Assembly (NCBI GenBank): GCA_031213475.1
Contig: JARUPZ010000024.1
Location: 1,426,001-1,490,000 of the forward strand
Direction: 5' to 3'
From: Nereocystis luetkeana
Taxonomy: Eukaryota; Sar; Phaeophyceae; Laminariales; Laminariaceae
Length of the DNA: 64,000 bases
Shown: in pieces, positions 43,395 to 54,299 of the stretch
Numbering within the stretch: the first letter of the stretch is position 1
Layout: each line of letters opens with the position of its first letter
Notes under the pieces: model-generated
Told to the model about the DNA's origin: nothing
What the model saw: the letters and a program-made list of their open reading frames with translations, nothing else
Database searches by the model: none
Position numbers and translations under genes: made by a program

Positions 43395-44628
43395 ATACTG
43401 TTGTTGTTCTCACATTAACTCTCTGACGAAGGAGTCCGTGGTCACACAAAGGTGCTGGAGCCCTAGGAAGATCCGAAAAACAAAAAAATAATCGAAAATT
43501 CGGCTGCCTCAAAATACACGAGACGGAAAAAGCGCACACAAGATAAAACCAATGTGCAAAACTGAACTAACATGGCCGCGGGTATATCCTCTCAACTATA
43601 ACATAGAAGAGTACCCCCGTTCCCACCACTAACCAACTCGTGGCTGCTGACTACAGCGGATGCAGTCTGAAGTGCTGCCTGCACCGTACGAAACGCACGG
43701 TAGTCGTGAAAACGAAAGAGGAACACACCTGCCTGCTATCTGGAGTGCTGTCAGAGTGAAGACTCGCGGATATGCAGTGAAAAAGGGGCAATCGAACCTT
43801 ACTGCCACACGAATATCAACGATCGCCATCTCTTCCTGGACTGTCTGACACAAAAAGGTGCAGCACAGTTATGATACCACGTCCCTGATAGTTGCGTAGG
43901 TTATTCCCCATGAAGGGTATACAACTCGTTAAACTACAAAAACCAGTGACGAGTACCGGTAGATACTATTATGCCTCGTGAAAAACAAAACCAGGAAAAA
44001 ACAAACTATGACTGCTTCTCTCGTGATGATAGTGTGCGCGCAAATCATGGGTCTCCATGCACCGTCTTCCTGCCGCTCTTCATGGCCGCATCATCGCCTT
44101 GGCCCAATCCACCCGCTCCTTTGCGCGTGCACTCGTTGCCATTCCCTTCCAGTCGTTTCCCTTTCTCCGTCATCCTGAAAAACAAAATGCTCCTCGCACT
44201 TGCGGTTCTGATCTGGGAAATAAAAATTCTCGCGCAGGGGGAGGTCAATCCGTCTCTTCCCCGCACGTCGACGCTCAGTCTCCCTCCTCCCTCGTCGTCG
44301 AATCCAGCCTCCTACCGGCGCAATAGACTGTGCCGTAGTGTGGCCTGTGGTGGCGCCTGCCTCCGCGCATGGACACCCCGATTGAGCATTGCTGCTCTGC
44401 CGCAGCTGCCTAAAAAGACGCGCGAATCGTAGGTCTCCGTGCCTGACGCACCACGTACGACCCAACTCTACTGCCGCCTGAGCCTCGCGGCCACAGGCAG
44501 CAGCGAGAAGGTATCACTCCTTGAGGGTGAGTCCGGCCTTACACCCGCCAGAAAGACCTACCCCACTCGCTATAAGCCTGATAGGGCATGCCTCGCAGCA
44601 TTCCTTGCCGAGGCAGCGAGGGGAACGT
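43395..44628 (+). mobile_element. 1.2-kb unclassified insertion
   Basis: Fills a site that is empty at 41731-41733. Its right third equals 1-377, so the element is dispersed. The left end (TGTTGTTGTTCTCACATTAA) has a relative at 21977. No inverted repeats. The 3' end has a 7-bp stem (TGCCTCG/CGAGGCA) 10 bases from the boundary, which recalls Helitron-like 3' ends but lacks CTRR. Short open frames at 43971-44432 are not recognised. Confidence 0.65.
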
Positions 44629-44786
44629 TACTATACAGCAGTAGTACGCACCCGTACGAGTGCATGTACGAACTATAATACGGAGTACTATTCATGCTAC
44701 TGCTGTTGTAGTGTGCTTACTGAATGGTCTATATTCCAGCCAGTATATATTCGAAGTACATGCGAGTATATGTGGCGCAGTAGGCG

Positions 44787-47700
44787 TGGGTGTGTGTGTG
44801 TGTTCTTCACATTAAACCGTTCTTTCTACCCGTCGACATCCAGCATAACCAGTGTCCGTGCCGATTCTTCAATCCTAGAAGAGATACAAGTTCTGTGGTC
44901 ACAAAGCTACGCCACAGAGATACTACGTTGCCACGTGTGCAGTGTGAACTGCAGTGGGCAATGCAAAGCCATGTCATCATACTATTAATAGATACGACAG
45001 GCACGACATACGCAATCTATGAAATAGTGAAACGAAAAGAAACAATCAAAGAGAAAACAAAAACAAGGTAGACAAATCGAAAAAGAAAAAGAAGAAAAAT
45101 AAAAGCAAAATCTAAGAGAAACAATCTGTCGTGCCCCCCCCCCCGCAGGCGAGGTGGCCAACACTTGAAAAAGAACGAGCTGGAAAAAAGAAGAAATAAC
45201 AAAAAACACCACTGCTTGTGAACAGAGTAAGACAAAGAACCAAGGAGAAAGTAACAAGGAAAAATAACAAAGGGGAAATAACAGGCAGACCAAAGCCCAA
45301 AGCACCTTCCAGGTGGCGGCAGCAGCTTGTGGTACGAGTAGTATAGCCAGGTTCTCCCTGCTAATCCGCCTGGTACCTTGCTACCCAGACTGCCGTCTCC
45401 GCCCTGCGTTCGTCAACTATGCCCAGCCCCTTGGCGTCAGACAATACGAGCCGAGCAGAGCAGGTTCGTCTTCCAACCACGCCACACGGCTCCTTGAGTA
45501 CGGCTTTTCAATCAGAAAAGGAAGAGGAAGAGAAAAAATGAAATGAAAATCACGGAGAGTCAGCGCAAGAAAGAAAAAAGAAAAAAAAAAAAAAAAAACT
45601 AAAAGAGAAGACAAGGGAAGACCACGTTCGAGCCAGCTGCACCAGTTGGTAGCACTAGTAGTATGGTCATATTCTACTTCCTAGTCGACTTGGTGCCTTG
45701 CTACCCTGTCTGCCATCTCCTTCCTACTTTCGTCTACCGCCGTTTCCCTTCTACCCCTCCTGTTCCCCCCCCTCTCCGCACTGCCTCGGTCGGGCTTTAT
45801 GCCACTTCTCCTGTTGCCCCCTCCCCCCCCGTTCCTTTGGGCACCATCCACGGCGGATGCGCGGCGCTGTCTACTCATCTCAGCCTCAGCCTCGTGCCAC
45901 CTCACCATGAACCGTTCGGCTGCTTCAAGGATCCCCCGGTACCACTTCCCCACCTTTTTGGCTGCAGTGGACCACAACGCGGTCTCAACTCCAAACACCA
46001 AGGGGGCAACTTCCGTTGACCCTTCGGTGGCTCGGAACTCCCTAAGGTCTTCGACTATGCATCTATGCCAAGTCTTACACTGTCCGCCTGGTCTCGGGTT
46101 CTCCCCACCAGCTATCGTCCCGAGCATTACCCGATTGGGTAATCGCTCCTTGCTTTGCCGTGCCACGCCCCCCGCAAAGAAGAGCCGCCGTTTACGAATG
46201 GTCGTTTCGATGCTCTCGCAACGTGTCATCTTGAGGGCCTTCGCGTACGAGAGGGTGGCATGGTCAGTATGAAGTCGGCGCTGGAAGCCAATGACTCGCA
46301 ACAGGACTTGGTGGTGAGCCGTTCGAAGCTTGGCAAAGTGTTCCGCTCTGAGGGTCCACGTCACACACCCGTACAGCAGGGTCTCAATCACCTCGGCCTT
46401 CAGCATTCGGACTTTAAGGCTAAGGGGGGCGGTCGTCCTATCATACAACTCCGGGCCGAACCGTTTGAGGCATGCTCGCATGAGGCGGATCCGTCGGTCG
46501 ATTTCGAGCGAGAGGTCAGCGTTTTCGTGGATAACGCCGCCTAGGTATAAGAACTGGGTCGTCTGCTTATACCTCTGACCTGCCGCTTCGATGGCGAGCG
46601 GTGGTGCGAGGGTTGTCCGGTCTGGTGTTTGTAGGACCATTGTCTCAGTCTTCTTTTCCGACACCGTGAGGCCTGCTGCTTCGAAGACAGTCACGATGAC
46701 TGTCATCATTTTTGCGAGCCCTTCAGCCGACTTCGAGACAATTCCTGCATCGTCGGCGTACAACATGCCCCATACAGACCTTCGCACGCACGCCAATGGC
46801 TCCTCCTTCCCTGTTCGAACTACTCCAGCTTCCCAGAGTTGGACCAAATCCCTTACAATGGCTTCGTCTTGGCTGAAGCGTACTAGTACGACGTGTAACG
46901 CAGCAGCGAAGAACACGTTGAACAGTAACGGTGATAGTACACAGCCTTGCCGCAGCCCCTGCGTGACATCAAACCATTCCGAGAGCTCGCCGTCATCAGT
47001 ACGCACGCGAGCCCGCATGCCATCGTGGAAATTACGGATAATTCTCAGCATCTTGGTTGGTACGCCGAAGCGTGTGAGTACCTTCCATAACAGCTCTCGG
47101 TCGACAGAGTCGTACGCTTTCTGCAGATCGATGAAGCACACGTATAAGGGGATTTTCCTCTGTCGTCCGAGCTCTTGCAGCCGGCGCACGACGAACAACA
47201 TATCAATCGTTGACCGTGCGGGGCGGAAGCCGCACTGTTCCTCGGGGAGTAGTTCCTCGGTCTCGCAGTAGTTGCTGAGGCGGGACGCGACGATTTTCAA
47301 CAACACTTTGCCTGCGTAGGCAACAAGCGAAATCCCTCTATAGTTGTTGCAGTCAGTTCGATCCTTTTTTTTGTGAAGGACCTTGATGATCGCATCTTTC
47401 CATTGCTGAGGGACTTCTCCTGTTAACCAAACATTGACAAGGATGTTGTGAAAGCGCTGGGCGAATGCCGGGTGGTCGATTTTTAGGAGTTCGACCGGGA
47501 GACCATCTGGCCCGACAGCTTTCCAATTCGACATCCCCTTAAGTGCTTCGGTCATCTCGTCTATGGATGGTTCATCTTCAAGCGACAGTTTAGGCGGTCG
47601 CGGTGGCAAGAGGTCGATGATCGTGGGATCGAGTTTCAGCGACTTCGTGTTCAAGAGTTTGTGGTAAAACCCCGCCCATCGTTCACGAATTCGCACCTTA

Positions 47701-48367
47701 TCCCGTAGGATCGTGCCATCCTCGTCCCTAATGAACTGTTCGCTCCTCGCTTTAGTCCCTTCCAATCCTACCGTACTCTTACGGTGCTTGTAAAAGCCTC
47801 TTTGGTCGTTGTTCGCTAGGAGTCGTTCGGTTTCGGCAAGGTACGCTTCGAAGTACGCATGCAGTCCTGCGGCAATCACCTTCTGCAGGTTCGCACACGC
47901 AGATCTCAGGGTCTTCCACGCGGTTCTGTCCCGGGGGTGGGCACGCAAGAATTGTCGTGCATCCTCCCTCGCTGTCCATGCTGGCATGAATGCGGCCAAG
48001 GTTTCGGTAGACTCACACCATCCATGTCTGCGGTGGCGACGTGCAGGGGGTGGTACCTCTTTTTCGACCGCATCAATAACAGCCGTAGTGAAAATCTCAA
48101 CCATACCAGACGTATTACGGGGCTGGATAGGCTGGTTGAGAGTGGAGATGATCCTGGAGACTACTCGTTCACGACAATTTCCGTCGGACATAAAAAGCTG
48201 CCTGTCGAACTCTCGGCGTTTCGTCGGTCTACGTATTTGTCTGTTGGGCGCAAAATGACCACCGAGTCGGACTTTGATATACAAGATGTTGTGGTCTGAG
48301 TCAGCCTTAGCTGGGGCAGGAGGCTGTGGGACGACTTTCGCATCTTGTACTCTAGGTCGATGGACTT
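44787..48367 (-). mobile_element. non-LTR retrotransposon (RTE-like), 5'-truncated
   Basis: Fills a site that is empty at about 41893 and leaves GGGT on both sides. The 3' end on the minus strand is a (CA)n tail (44788-44807 on +), preceded by an A/C-rich 3' UTR of about 870 bp. The 5' end is cut inside the endonuclease domain. Microsatellite tails and one APE-RT ORF are RTE-like traits; the clade is inference. Confidence 0.85.
45681..48365 (-). CDS. endonuclease (C-terminal end) and reverse transcriptase of the LINE
   Basis: Open for about 890 codons from the 5' truncation point to the stop near 45681. The first part keeps the last APE-endonuclease motif ([14 protein letters not shown]). 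RT motifs follow: [65 protein letters not shown] and the catalytic MLYADDAG. The thumb region includes [21 protein letters not shown] basic Arg/Gly-rich tail ends the protein. It copies element RNA at a nicked target. No stop interrupts the RT, but the missing endonuclease makes this copy immobile. No natural start codon remains. Confidence 0.92.
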   Translation of the reverse strand, partial: VHRPRVQDAKVVPQPPAPAKADSDHNILYIKVRLGGHFAPNRQIRRPTKRREFDRQLFMSDGNCRERVVSRIISTLNQPIQPRNTSGMVEIFTTAVIDAVEKEVPPPARRHRRHGWCESTETLAAFMPAWTAREDARQFLRAHPRDRTAWKTLRSACANLQKVIAAGLHAYFEAYLAETERLLANNDQRGFYKHRKSTVGLEGTKARSEQFIRDEDGTILRDKVRIRERWAGFYHKLLNTKSLKLDPTIIDLLPPRPPKLSLEDEPSIDEMTEALKGMSNWKAVGPDGLPVELLKIDHPAFAQRFHNILVNVWLTGEVPQQWKDAIIKVLHKKKDRTDCNNYRGISLVAYAGKVLLKIVASRLSNYCETEELLPEEQCGFRPARSTIDMLFVVRRLQELGRQRKIPLYVCFIDLQKAYDSVDRELLWKVLTRFGVPTKMLRIIRNFHDGMRARVRTDDGELSEWFDVTQGLRQGCVLSPLLFNVFFAAALHVVLVRFSQDEAIVRDLVQLWEAGVVRTGKEEPLACVRRSVWGMLYADDAGIVSKSAEGLAKMMTVIVTVFEAAGLTVSEKKTETMVLQTPDRTTLAPPLAIEAAGQRYKQTTQFLYLGGVIHENADLSLEIDRRIRLMRACLKRFGPELYDRTTAPLSLKVRMLKAEVIETLLYGCVTWTLRAEHFAKLRTAHHQVLLRVIGFQRRLHTDHATLSYAKALKMTRCESIETTIRKRRLFFAGGVARQSKERLPNRVMLGTIAGGENPRPGGQCKTWHRCIVEDLREFRATEGSTEVAPLVFGVETALWSTAAKKVGKWYRGILEAAERFMVRWHEAEAEMSRQRRASAVDGAQRNGGGGGNRRSGIKPDRGSAERGGNRRGRRETAVDESRKEMADRVARHQVD

Positions 48368-48547
48368 GACGGGTACGTACAGCCGTAACATCGTAAAGGT
48401 GTGACCGAAACTGCTGCTGTCGAAATGCTTGCTATTAATAGTTCAAATGGTTTATTTCTTACTTCAAATGACGGATTGGTGCAGTCCATATGTCCAGCTG
48501 AAATATTGTAGAATATATATTTGTGACGCCTCGATGGTCTTTCAATC

Positions 48548-48725
48548 ATACCTTCTCGGCCTTTGGCTAAGATCATGTGTAGTATCTGTTCTAATCAGTG
48601 TGAAAACTGATTGACACTCATCGAGTGTCATTTTCACACCTGTTTTTGAAATTGCCGGGGTTTAGCGCTGCTTGCAGTGTTCCGGCTGGATTTCCTCGGT
48701 ATTTCGCTACCGCCTTGTGAGGTCC
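48548..48725 (+). ncRNA. U2 spliceosomal snRNA, copy 2
   Basis: Identical to 42070-42247 throughout the RNA by eye, as part of the 1.34-kb duplication. The upstream TATA-like element is also kept. The LINE inserted 180 bases upstream may have removed any distal promoter element. Confidence 0.9.
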
Positions 48726-48898
48726 GTCCCCTCGGGGACAAACAACACCAGCACCACTCCAAAACCACACACCCGCGCGACTTCACATCACCGCCGCCGA
48801 GCACCAGGCACCCTTCCACAAACTTATGTGCATCTGGAGATTGAAGGTGTTTTCTGTTTTTGGTCTACTCGTCACGAAAAAATGCATGTTTAGTGTCC

Positions 48899-50198
48899 CG
48901 TGGCGCCCACGGGAGAGGTGGGTGGAATTGTGATGGATTCCCCTTGTCCATTCCTCCCTGCCCCCCCCCCCCGTCTCCTGTTCCAGCTATTGTACGCAGC
49001 TGTGACCTGCCAACCACTCTGACAGACAGCTTCAGCAGCCAAAAGTTACCGTGCAGCCCCCCCCCCCTCTCTCCCCCTTTATCTCCCTGCTATTGATAGT
49101 GACGCAATCGGGTGGGTGGGTGGGTGTGGGTGGGTGGGAGATTGCGATCGAAGACTCACGTACTGTATCTCTCAACTGCTGTTGCTGTATAGCAGTCCTG
49201 CTGCTGTTGCCACTGCTGTACCGATGCCTCTGCGTATGCTTGGCCTGCATGTACGTGCAGCTGTGATCCTCCCGTGCATCCAGTAGTACCAGGTACCTGT
49301 GGTATATATGTATCTCTCCATCACTGGAATCACACACCCCTGCTCCCCCGATTTTTTTTTTCTCTCCGATTTGACAAACCCCAGACAATCATCTACGTTT
49401 ACCGGTAGTTGACGAGAGAGTAAGAAGGAGACGGCAAAGGGTGTGACTATAGGTTCCCGATTCGGTTATCCAAAAGAGACGGGCACCCATGTTACTATCA
49501 CCGCCTGATGGAGTTTGTTTTTTTCTTTTCTCCCTTCTCTCTTCATTCCTGCTGCTTGTGCCGTATATTGTCCCTCCCTTTGTTTCCTCTTCCCTTCCTC
49601 ATCGTCCTTATGGTATGCCTATGCCGATATCTTCCTCCCGTTCGTGCTGATTCGTCCTTTGCTGCAGCTATCTGTCTTTTTTGATTGAGTACATCTAATA
49701 GCAGCCTTTCTGATCTCCTTGCGTTATATTTTTAATAGCATTAATTTTATTTTCTGGTTTTGCCATTATTTTGTTGTGTTCTCGTACCCGGCGTGAATTT
49801 GCGATTATGTTTGTTTTTGGTCTTTCTCTATCCAACATCATCAGCAGTCTGTGACCTCAGAATTAGTATTTCGTACTCGTAGGATACATAATCAGAGCGG
49901 ACACTCTTTTGGGCATACTGATGAGTTTGGGTATAGAAAGGACGATGTATAATGTGAAGACAACAACGAACAACAGCGTTGTATATGCCTGTATGCCTGG
50001 GTGTTTTGTTGCCTTTTTTCTTCTTATTTTCTGGTCTTCGCTTGTTGTGTGTTGAGTTCTCGTATCTTGTGCTCGTACGTACGATGCTGCAGTATGTTCT
50101 TGTATCTCGTACAGCAGCTGGTGATGCTTGTTGGGATTGTGTGTTGTGTTGAGTTGAGGGTTTTGGTTATGCGTGTAGGTGTTTTGCTGTGTGTGGTT
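48899..50198. other. unassigned spacer
   Basis: C-rich tracts (48961-48974, 49057-49066), (GGGT)n near 49111-49140 and pyrimidine-rich DNA. No gene, RNA or element recognised. Confidence 0.4.
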
Positions 50199-50308
50199 TA
50201 CCCCACAAGTGGGGTCAAAAATTGAAAGAACTCCTTCAGGATCCTCTCAGCACGGTTTATCCTAGTAAAAGGCGAGGGTAAAATTCGTGATGCGAGAGGA
50301 TCGGAGAT
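50199..50308 (-). ncRNA. U5 spliceosomal snRNA
   Basis: The minus strand reads ATCTCCGATCCTCTCGCATC at the 5' end. It then has the invariant exon-aligning loop GCCTTTTAC (50265-50273 on +) inside a stem (TTTACCC/GGATAAA). CCGTGCTGAGAGGATC closes stem I with GATCCTCT. A Sm site CAATTTTTGA (50215-50224) and a 3' hairpin (ACCCCAC/GTGGGGT, 50200-50215) follow. U5 holds exon ends during splicing. Length of about 110 nt and element order match U5. Confidence 0.88.
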
Positions 50309-50511
50309 ACCTACTGGATAAATCTGGGATCACTTTTATGTATGAAACGAATTGTCAAACGCAACTTTAGTCTGCGCGAAACGTGCATAAATGGTAAATC
50401 TCGGGTAATATAGTATTTACAGTAACAATAATTTATATTACTCCGTAATATTAATAGTATTAATAGCAGTTTTCCCTCCCTACGTACCAGTACAGCAGTA
50501 GTAGGACCAGT

Positions 50512-50512
<1 letters not shown>

Positions 50513-50587
<75 letters not shown>

Positions 50588-50945
50588 CACATTAAACCGG
50601 TCTTTCTACCCGTCGACATCCAGCACAACCAGTGTTCGTGCCGATTCTTCAATCCTAGAAGAGATACAAGTTCTGTGGTCACAAAGCTACGCCACAGAGG
50701 TACTACGTTGCCACGTACCCTGGTATGCGGTAAGCACTGCAGTGGGCAATGCAATGTCATGTCATCATACTAGATACGACAGGCAGGGCATACACATTCT
50801 ATGAAATAGAGAAACGAAAAGAAACGATCGAAGAGAAAACAAAAACAAAGTAGACAAATCGAAAGAGGAAAACAAAAAAATGAAAATCACGGAGAGTCAG
50901 CGCAATTAAGCAAAAAAAAAAAACAAGAAGAAGAGAAGACAAGGG
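50513..50945 (-). mobile_element. LINE 3' fragment with long (CA)n tail
   Basis: Matches 44800-45085 and then 45536-45618 of the LINE; about 450 bp between them is absent. The tail on + is about 32 TG units (50515-50581). It differs from the longer copy by a TA-bounded insertion at 50716 and by lacking one at 50771. Confidence 0.85.
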
Positions 50946-51195
50946 TATAGTACAGAACGCCGGTAGTCTCTGCTGAGGCTGGGTCTTTTATGCAATTTTT
51001 TTTGAGTGATTAAAAAAGGCAGGAAGTCGGATTTTCCACCGGCAAAAAGCCACACCAGATCGGTGCGCCATGTGCAGTCTTATCGTGATTTTGGTTTTAT
51101 TTCATGGGAGAACTAAAAAAACAGAACACAACCGACATTTTGAACTCCACGTGGACCACGACACGAACGAGAGTCGCTCACGCCGGGTTGGGCGA

Positions 51196-51531
51196 TCAAC
51201 CTTCACCACCAGCTCCTCGAAGGAAGCAGCGGAATGTGGAACCCCCTGGGGAGCTGCGTAAGGGGTTTGCTAGTCGCTGGACCAGCAAGGAGCTCTCGCC
51301 TTCGCGGAGCATGAGCTGCTTGCGGCGGTCGTAGTCAGAAAAATACCGTTTGATTGTTTTGATACTGCTGCTGTAGTCTCGTCCTATTCGTTTCCAAAGT
51401 TTCGCCTCGAGCAGCTGCAGTTGGGCAGCCGCAAGAGACACGATGGTGGCCAAGGTACTGATGCCCTCCCTCTCCGTGGTGGCCGATGCACAAGTGTTGG
51501 AGCCCAGCTGTGTACAAGCGTAACCAAGCAC
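51196..51531 (-). CDS. possible exon, unknown protein
   Basis: Open minus-strand frame with protein-like content (LAAAQLQLLEAKLWKRIGRD, then YDRRKQLMLREGESSLLVQR). No splice model or family was found, and the opposite strand is also open, so this is tentative. Confidence 0.25.
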   Translation of the reverse strand: MLGYACTQLGSNTCASATTEREGISTLATIVSLAAAQLQLLEAKLWKRIGRDYSSSIKTIKRYFSDYDRRKQLMLREGESSLLVQRLANPLRSSPGGSTFRCFLRGAGGEG

Positions 51532-51960
51532 GTAGCGTCGTGACCCGTCATGAACCCAGTCTATAACCTAGACAAAATTGTATAATGCCACCGAGGTCTA
51601 GTGCAAAGCCAAATTTTATCACTTTCAGAGTTGATCAGAAAAGGCTGCCAAAAAAAATCATTTCATGGAATTTCAGGAGTGATAAAATCTCGGAGGAACA
51701 TTTTTTCCACCAAACAGGCCCCATAAGACGTGATTTTGATAAAATTTGATCAGATATGGGACCAGATACCCCGAAGCCTCCGTAAACAGTCATATAATCA
51801 CCTCAAAAAAAATTGCGTAAGATCCGGCCTGACTGTCGTCGTCATCTTTGTCAAAACACAGGGAAAAAAAGGGCATCATGGGGGCTCTTACACTTGACGG
51901 AGTTGTACTTGCAGAAAGGGTTTTACTTGAAACACAACTATCGTACATATTGGCGTATTT

Positions 51961-51985
51961 GTGCGCTGGAAAACAGCGGGCGACG
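51961..51985 (+). promoter_or_regulatory. candidate PSE-like element of U1
   Basis: Lies at -70 to -46 from the U1 start, where proximal sequence elements of snRNA genes lie. The same 25 bases (one mismatch; core GGAAAACAGCGGGCGACG) recur at 55042-55066. A TATA-like TTATACC follows at about 52000. Confidence 0.5.
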
Positions 51986-52030
51986 GCCATAACAGGTACT
52001 TATACCAGGAAATATACCGTGGTAGCGGGC

Positions 52031-52201
52031 ATACTTACCTGGCGGGGGCTTGCCAGTGGTCAATATGACTGGTGACCCCAGGGGGAGCAGGCTCTTGCAC
52101 TGGGCTTGACCCTGGAGTGCTGTAATCCCTGGAGAATATTCCTTCGGGGGTATCTCTACCGCATAATTTTTTTCCGGGGAGGTGTCGCTCGCGGCCCTCC
52201 C
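52031..52201 (+). ncRNA. U1 spliceosomal snRNA
   Basis: Begins ATACTTACCTGGCGGGGGCT; ACTTACCTG (52033-52041) is the universal 5' splice-site-pairing sequence. A stem-loop I (CCAGT/ACTGG) and a loop II with TTGCAC (U1A-type) follow. The Sm site ATAATTTTTTTCC is at 52163-52175, and a 3' stem-loop (GGGAGG..GTCGC/GCGGC..CTCCC) ends at 52201. Length of 171 nt is near the usual 164. U1 recognises 5' splice sites; many Ku80 donors here (gtgagt, gtgagc, gtgagg) fit it. Confidence 0.92.
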
Positions 52202-52847
52202 AACACCTCACTCTTGAACTACTCCAACACCAGCACACATCCGGCCACAACCCACCACATCACGGCAACCAATTGCGTCAAGTTACTGAGCACACCCATC
52301 AATCTTCACACCACACGCCGAACCATCTATCGTACTAATAGAGTACCCCGACGAGTACCCGTCACAAACGGGTAACCCGTCGCGGGTAACCCGGATTTTC
52401 AGAAGACGTAATCAAACGGGTTCAACGAGTACTCAACCCGGGTACTCAGACAACCCCGTTTGCATTCAAGGTAACCAGCGGGTACCACAAGCAGATGGCA
52501 CTGTGTGCTATGATGTCATGTTGAAAAGATAACTACTGCTGTATATAATCATCAAACCACAGTAATAATACAGAGCGCGGAGTATTCAAAAATGGCATCT
52601 TGTTCAGATATATCGCGTCCGAAACTGAATAGAGGAAACTGGACTGTATCGGCAATTTTTCAAAATGCTATCCTGAAGAAACGGCAAACGGCGTTGCATG
52701 CCTCTCGCAAAATGACTGGTGGGACAACAAGAAAAGCGGGCCCGATTCACCCGTTTCCCAGTTCAAATACGTCTGATAAGATGCTGAAACCTCGATTTCC
52801 AGAAACCGAAACCGGTTTGCCATAAGAGCTGGCCTCAGGATGAAAGA

Positions 52848-53228
52848 TAACTTCAGGATGAAACATAAAATACAGAAATCGCTGGAAAGATACCAAGGAA
52901 ACATGTTTTTTTTCTCATGTCTGGGGTGGGTAGAAATCACCACAAAGCACCACCTCGCAAACGTTTGGTGCCCTACGATCTCGCATCGCCTCTCACCACC
53001 GCAAAAACGAAAAATCGAATTATTATCCGCACCGGGAACGGCCGAAATAGGTGAAACCCGTATGCGACATTAAACGGCGACCCAGGGTCCTAGAACCCCA
53101 AAACTCCGTGAGGTGGTGCCTTGTGGTGGTATTTACGCACCTCCGAAACGAGAGAAAAAAAAGTTGGCTTCCTTGGTATCTTTTGAGCATTTCCCATTTT
53201 ATCCGCATTTCATCCTGAAGTAATATTT
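52848..53228. mobile_element. foldback element with degenerate inverted arms
   Basis: CTTCAGGATGAAAC, AGATACCAAGGAA and CACCACAAAGCACCACCTC (52848-52955) match, in order, the reverse complement of 53100-53225 (GAGGTGGTGCCTTGTGGTGG, TTCCTTGGTATCTTTTGA, TTTCATCCTGAAG). The arms are about 75% alike with small gaps. The centre is about 120 bp. Confidence 0.65.
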
Positions 53229-54299
53229 CCTCGTTAAAAACGGAAATATCCTGAGCCTGAGGCTTCCGGGAGTACGTACCTAGTACTTGTTTGCGCAGCT
53301 GCACAGGAAGATGGGCATGTACAGACACGGAGAGACACTGCTGTACGAGTACCGGCGTGCGGCATATTTATGGTTACAGGCGAGAAGCAAACACCCACAC
53401 ATCATATCCCCCCGAATTGAGAACATTCAGCCAGCTTAAGGCAGCAACACATTGCGTGTGTCGTGTAAGGTGGCGTTGCCAGGTCTCGATGCCGGGCAGG
53501 TGTCATGGCTAGAGTGAAGTAAATGCATGCCTATACATCTTAAACCCAGAGGGAATGGTATCGAGCATATCAACAGAACAGGCACGCGTTTCAGAAACAC
53601 ACGGTGGAGACTCTCTGGGAAAACCGTACGTAAGGGACTCGCCCCATAATATGTGCTGGGCGGGTCGGCACAAAACTTTGTGCAGGATGCGGGTCATATT
53701 GGTCAAGGCCGGCCTTTCGGGCGTCCGGGTGTTTTTCGGGAAAACGTCACCAAAATACGCGGCGGAGCCGCGGGACCGCCCCTATGCCGACCCCGAGCCC
53801 CCCAAAGGATTGGGGTTAGGGTTAGTGGGTGTGATATTGAAATTGACGACACACGTCCTGCACATTTTTTTGTGCCGACCAATCAAGCACATAGCGGAAG
53901 CTCTACCAAAAGCATGCACATTCATCTCTGAGAATAGTTTCAGTATCAGAGGGACAGAGGACCCTGTTTTCTGTCGACTTGAGAGGTTTCTGGAGATATT
54001 GTGAGACATATTAAACGGGGGACATATCAAACATACGGGTACCCGAGTACTCGAACCCGCCGAGTACCCGGGTTTTGGTCACCTCCAAAACGCGCGGGTT
54101 TCATGTCAAGCCCGAACCCGTCACTGATTTTGTCCGACCGGGTTGTACCCGCCGGGTACCCGGGTTTCGATCATCTGGGGCACACCTCTATATCGTACAG
54201 AAAGAGAGTTGCCAATCCTAGTATTTTAGATTTTGTGCACCACTCAATCTTCACGTACTGTCGTTTGTAGATCATGCATTCGCCGGCGCGGGCCATGCC

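Larger units (their letters stand above)
42421..48898 (+). repeat. tandem duplication, downstream copy split by three insertions
   Basis: Collinear with 41081-42420 once three blocks are removed: about 42830-43182 (SINE), about 43395-44628 (unknown element) and about 44787-48367 (LINE). Offsets rise stepwise from 1340 to 1670, about 2900 and 6478. The retained segments are nearly identical to the upstream copy. Confidence 0.9.

Noticed and set aside
43971..44432. Overlapping open frames in the 1.2-kb element
   Set aside because: Three frames are open at once, and none shows a recognisable domain. Left unannotated as coding.
46591..47271. 226-codon + strand open frame
   Set aside because: It is the complement of the LINE reverse transcriptase, whose motifs are intact on the minus strand.
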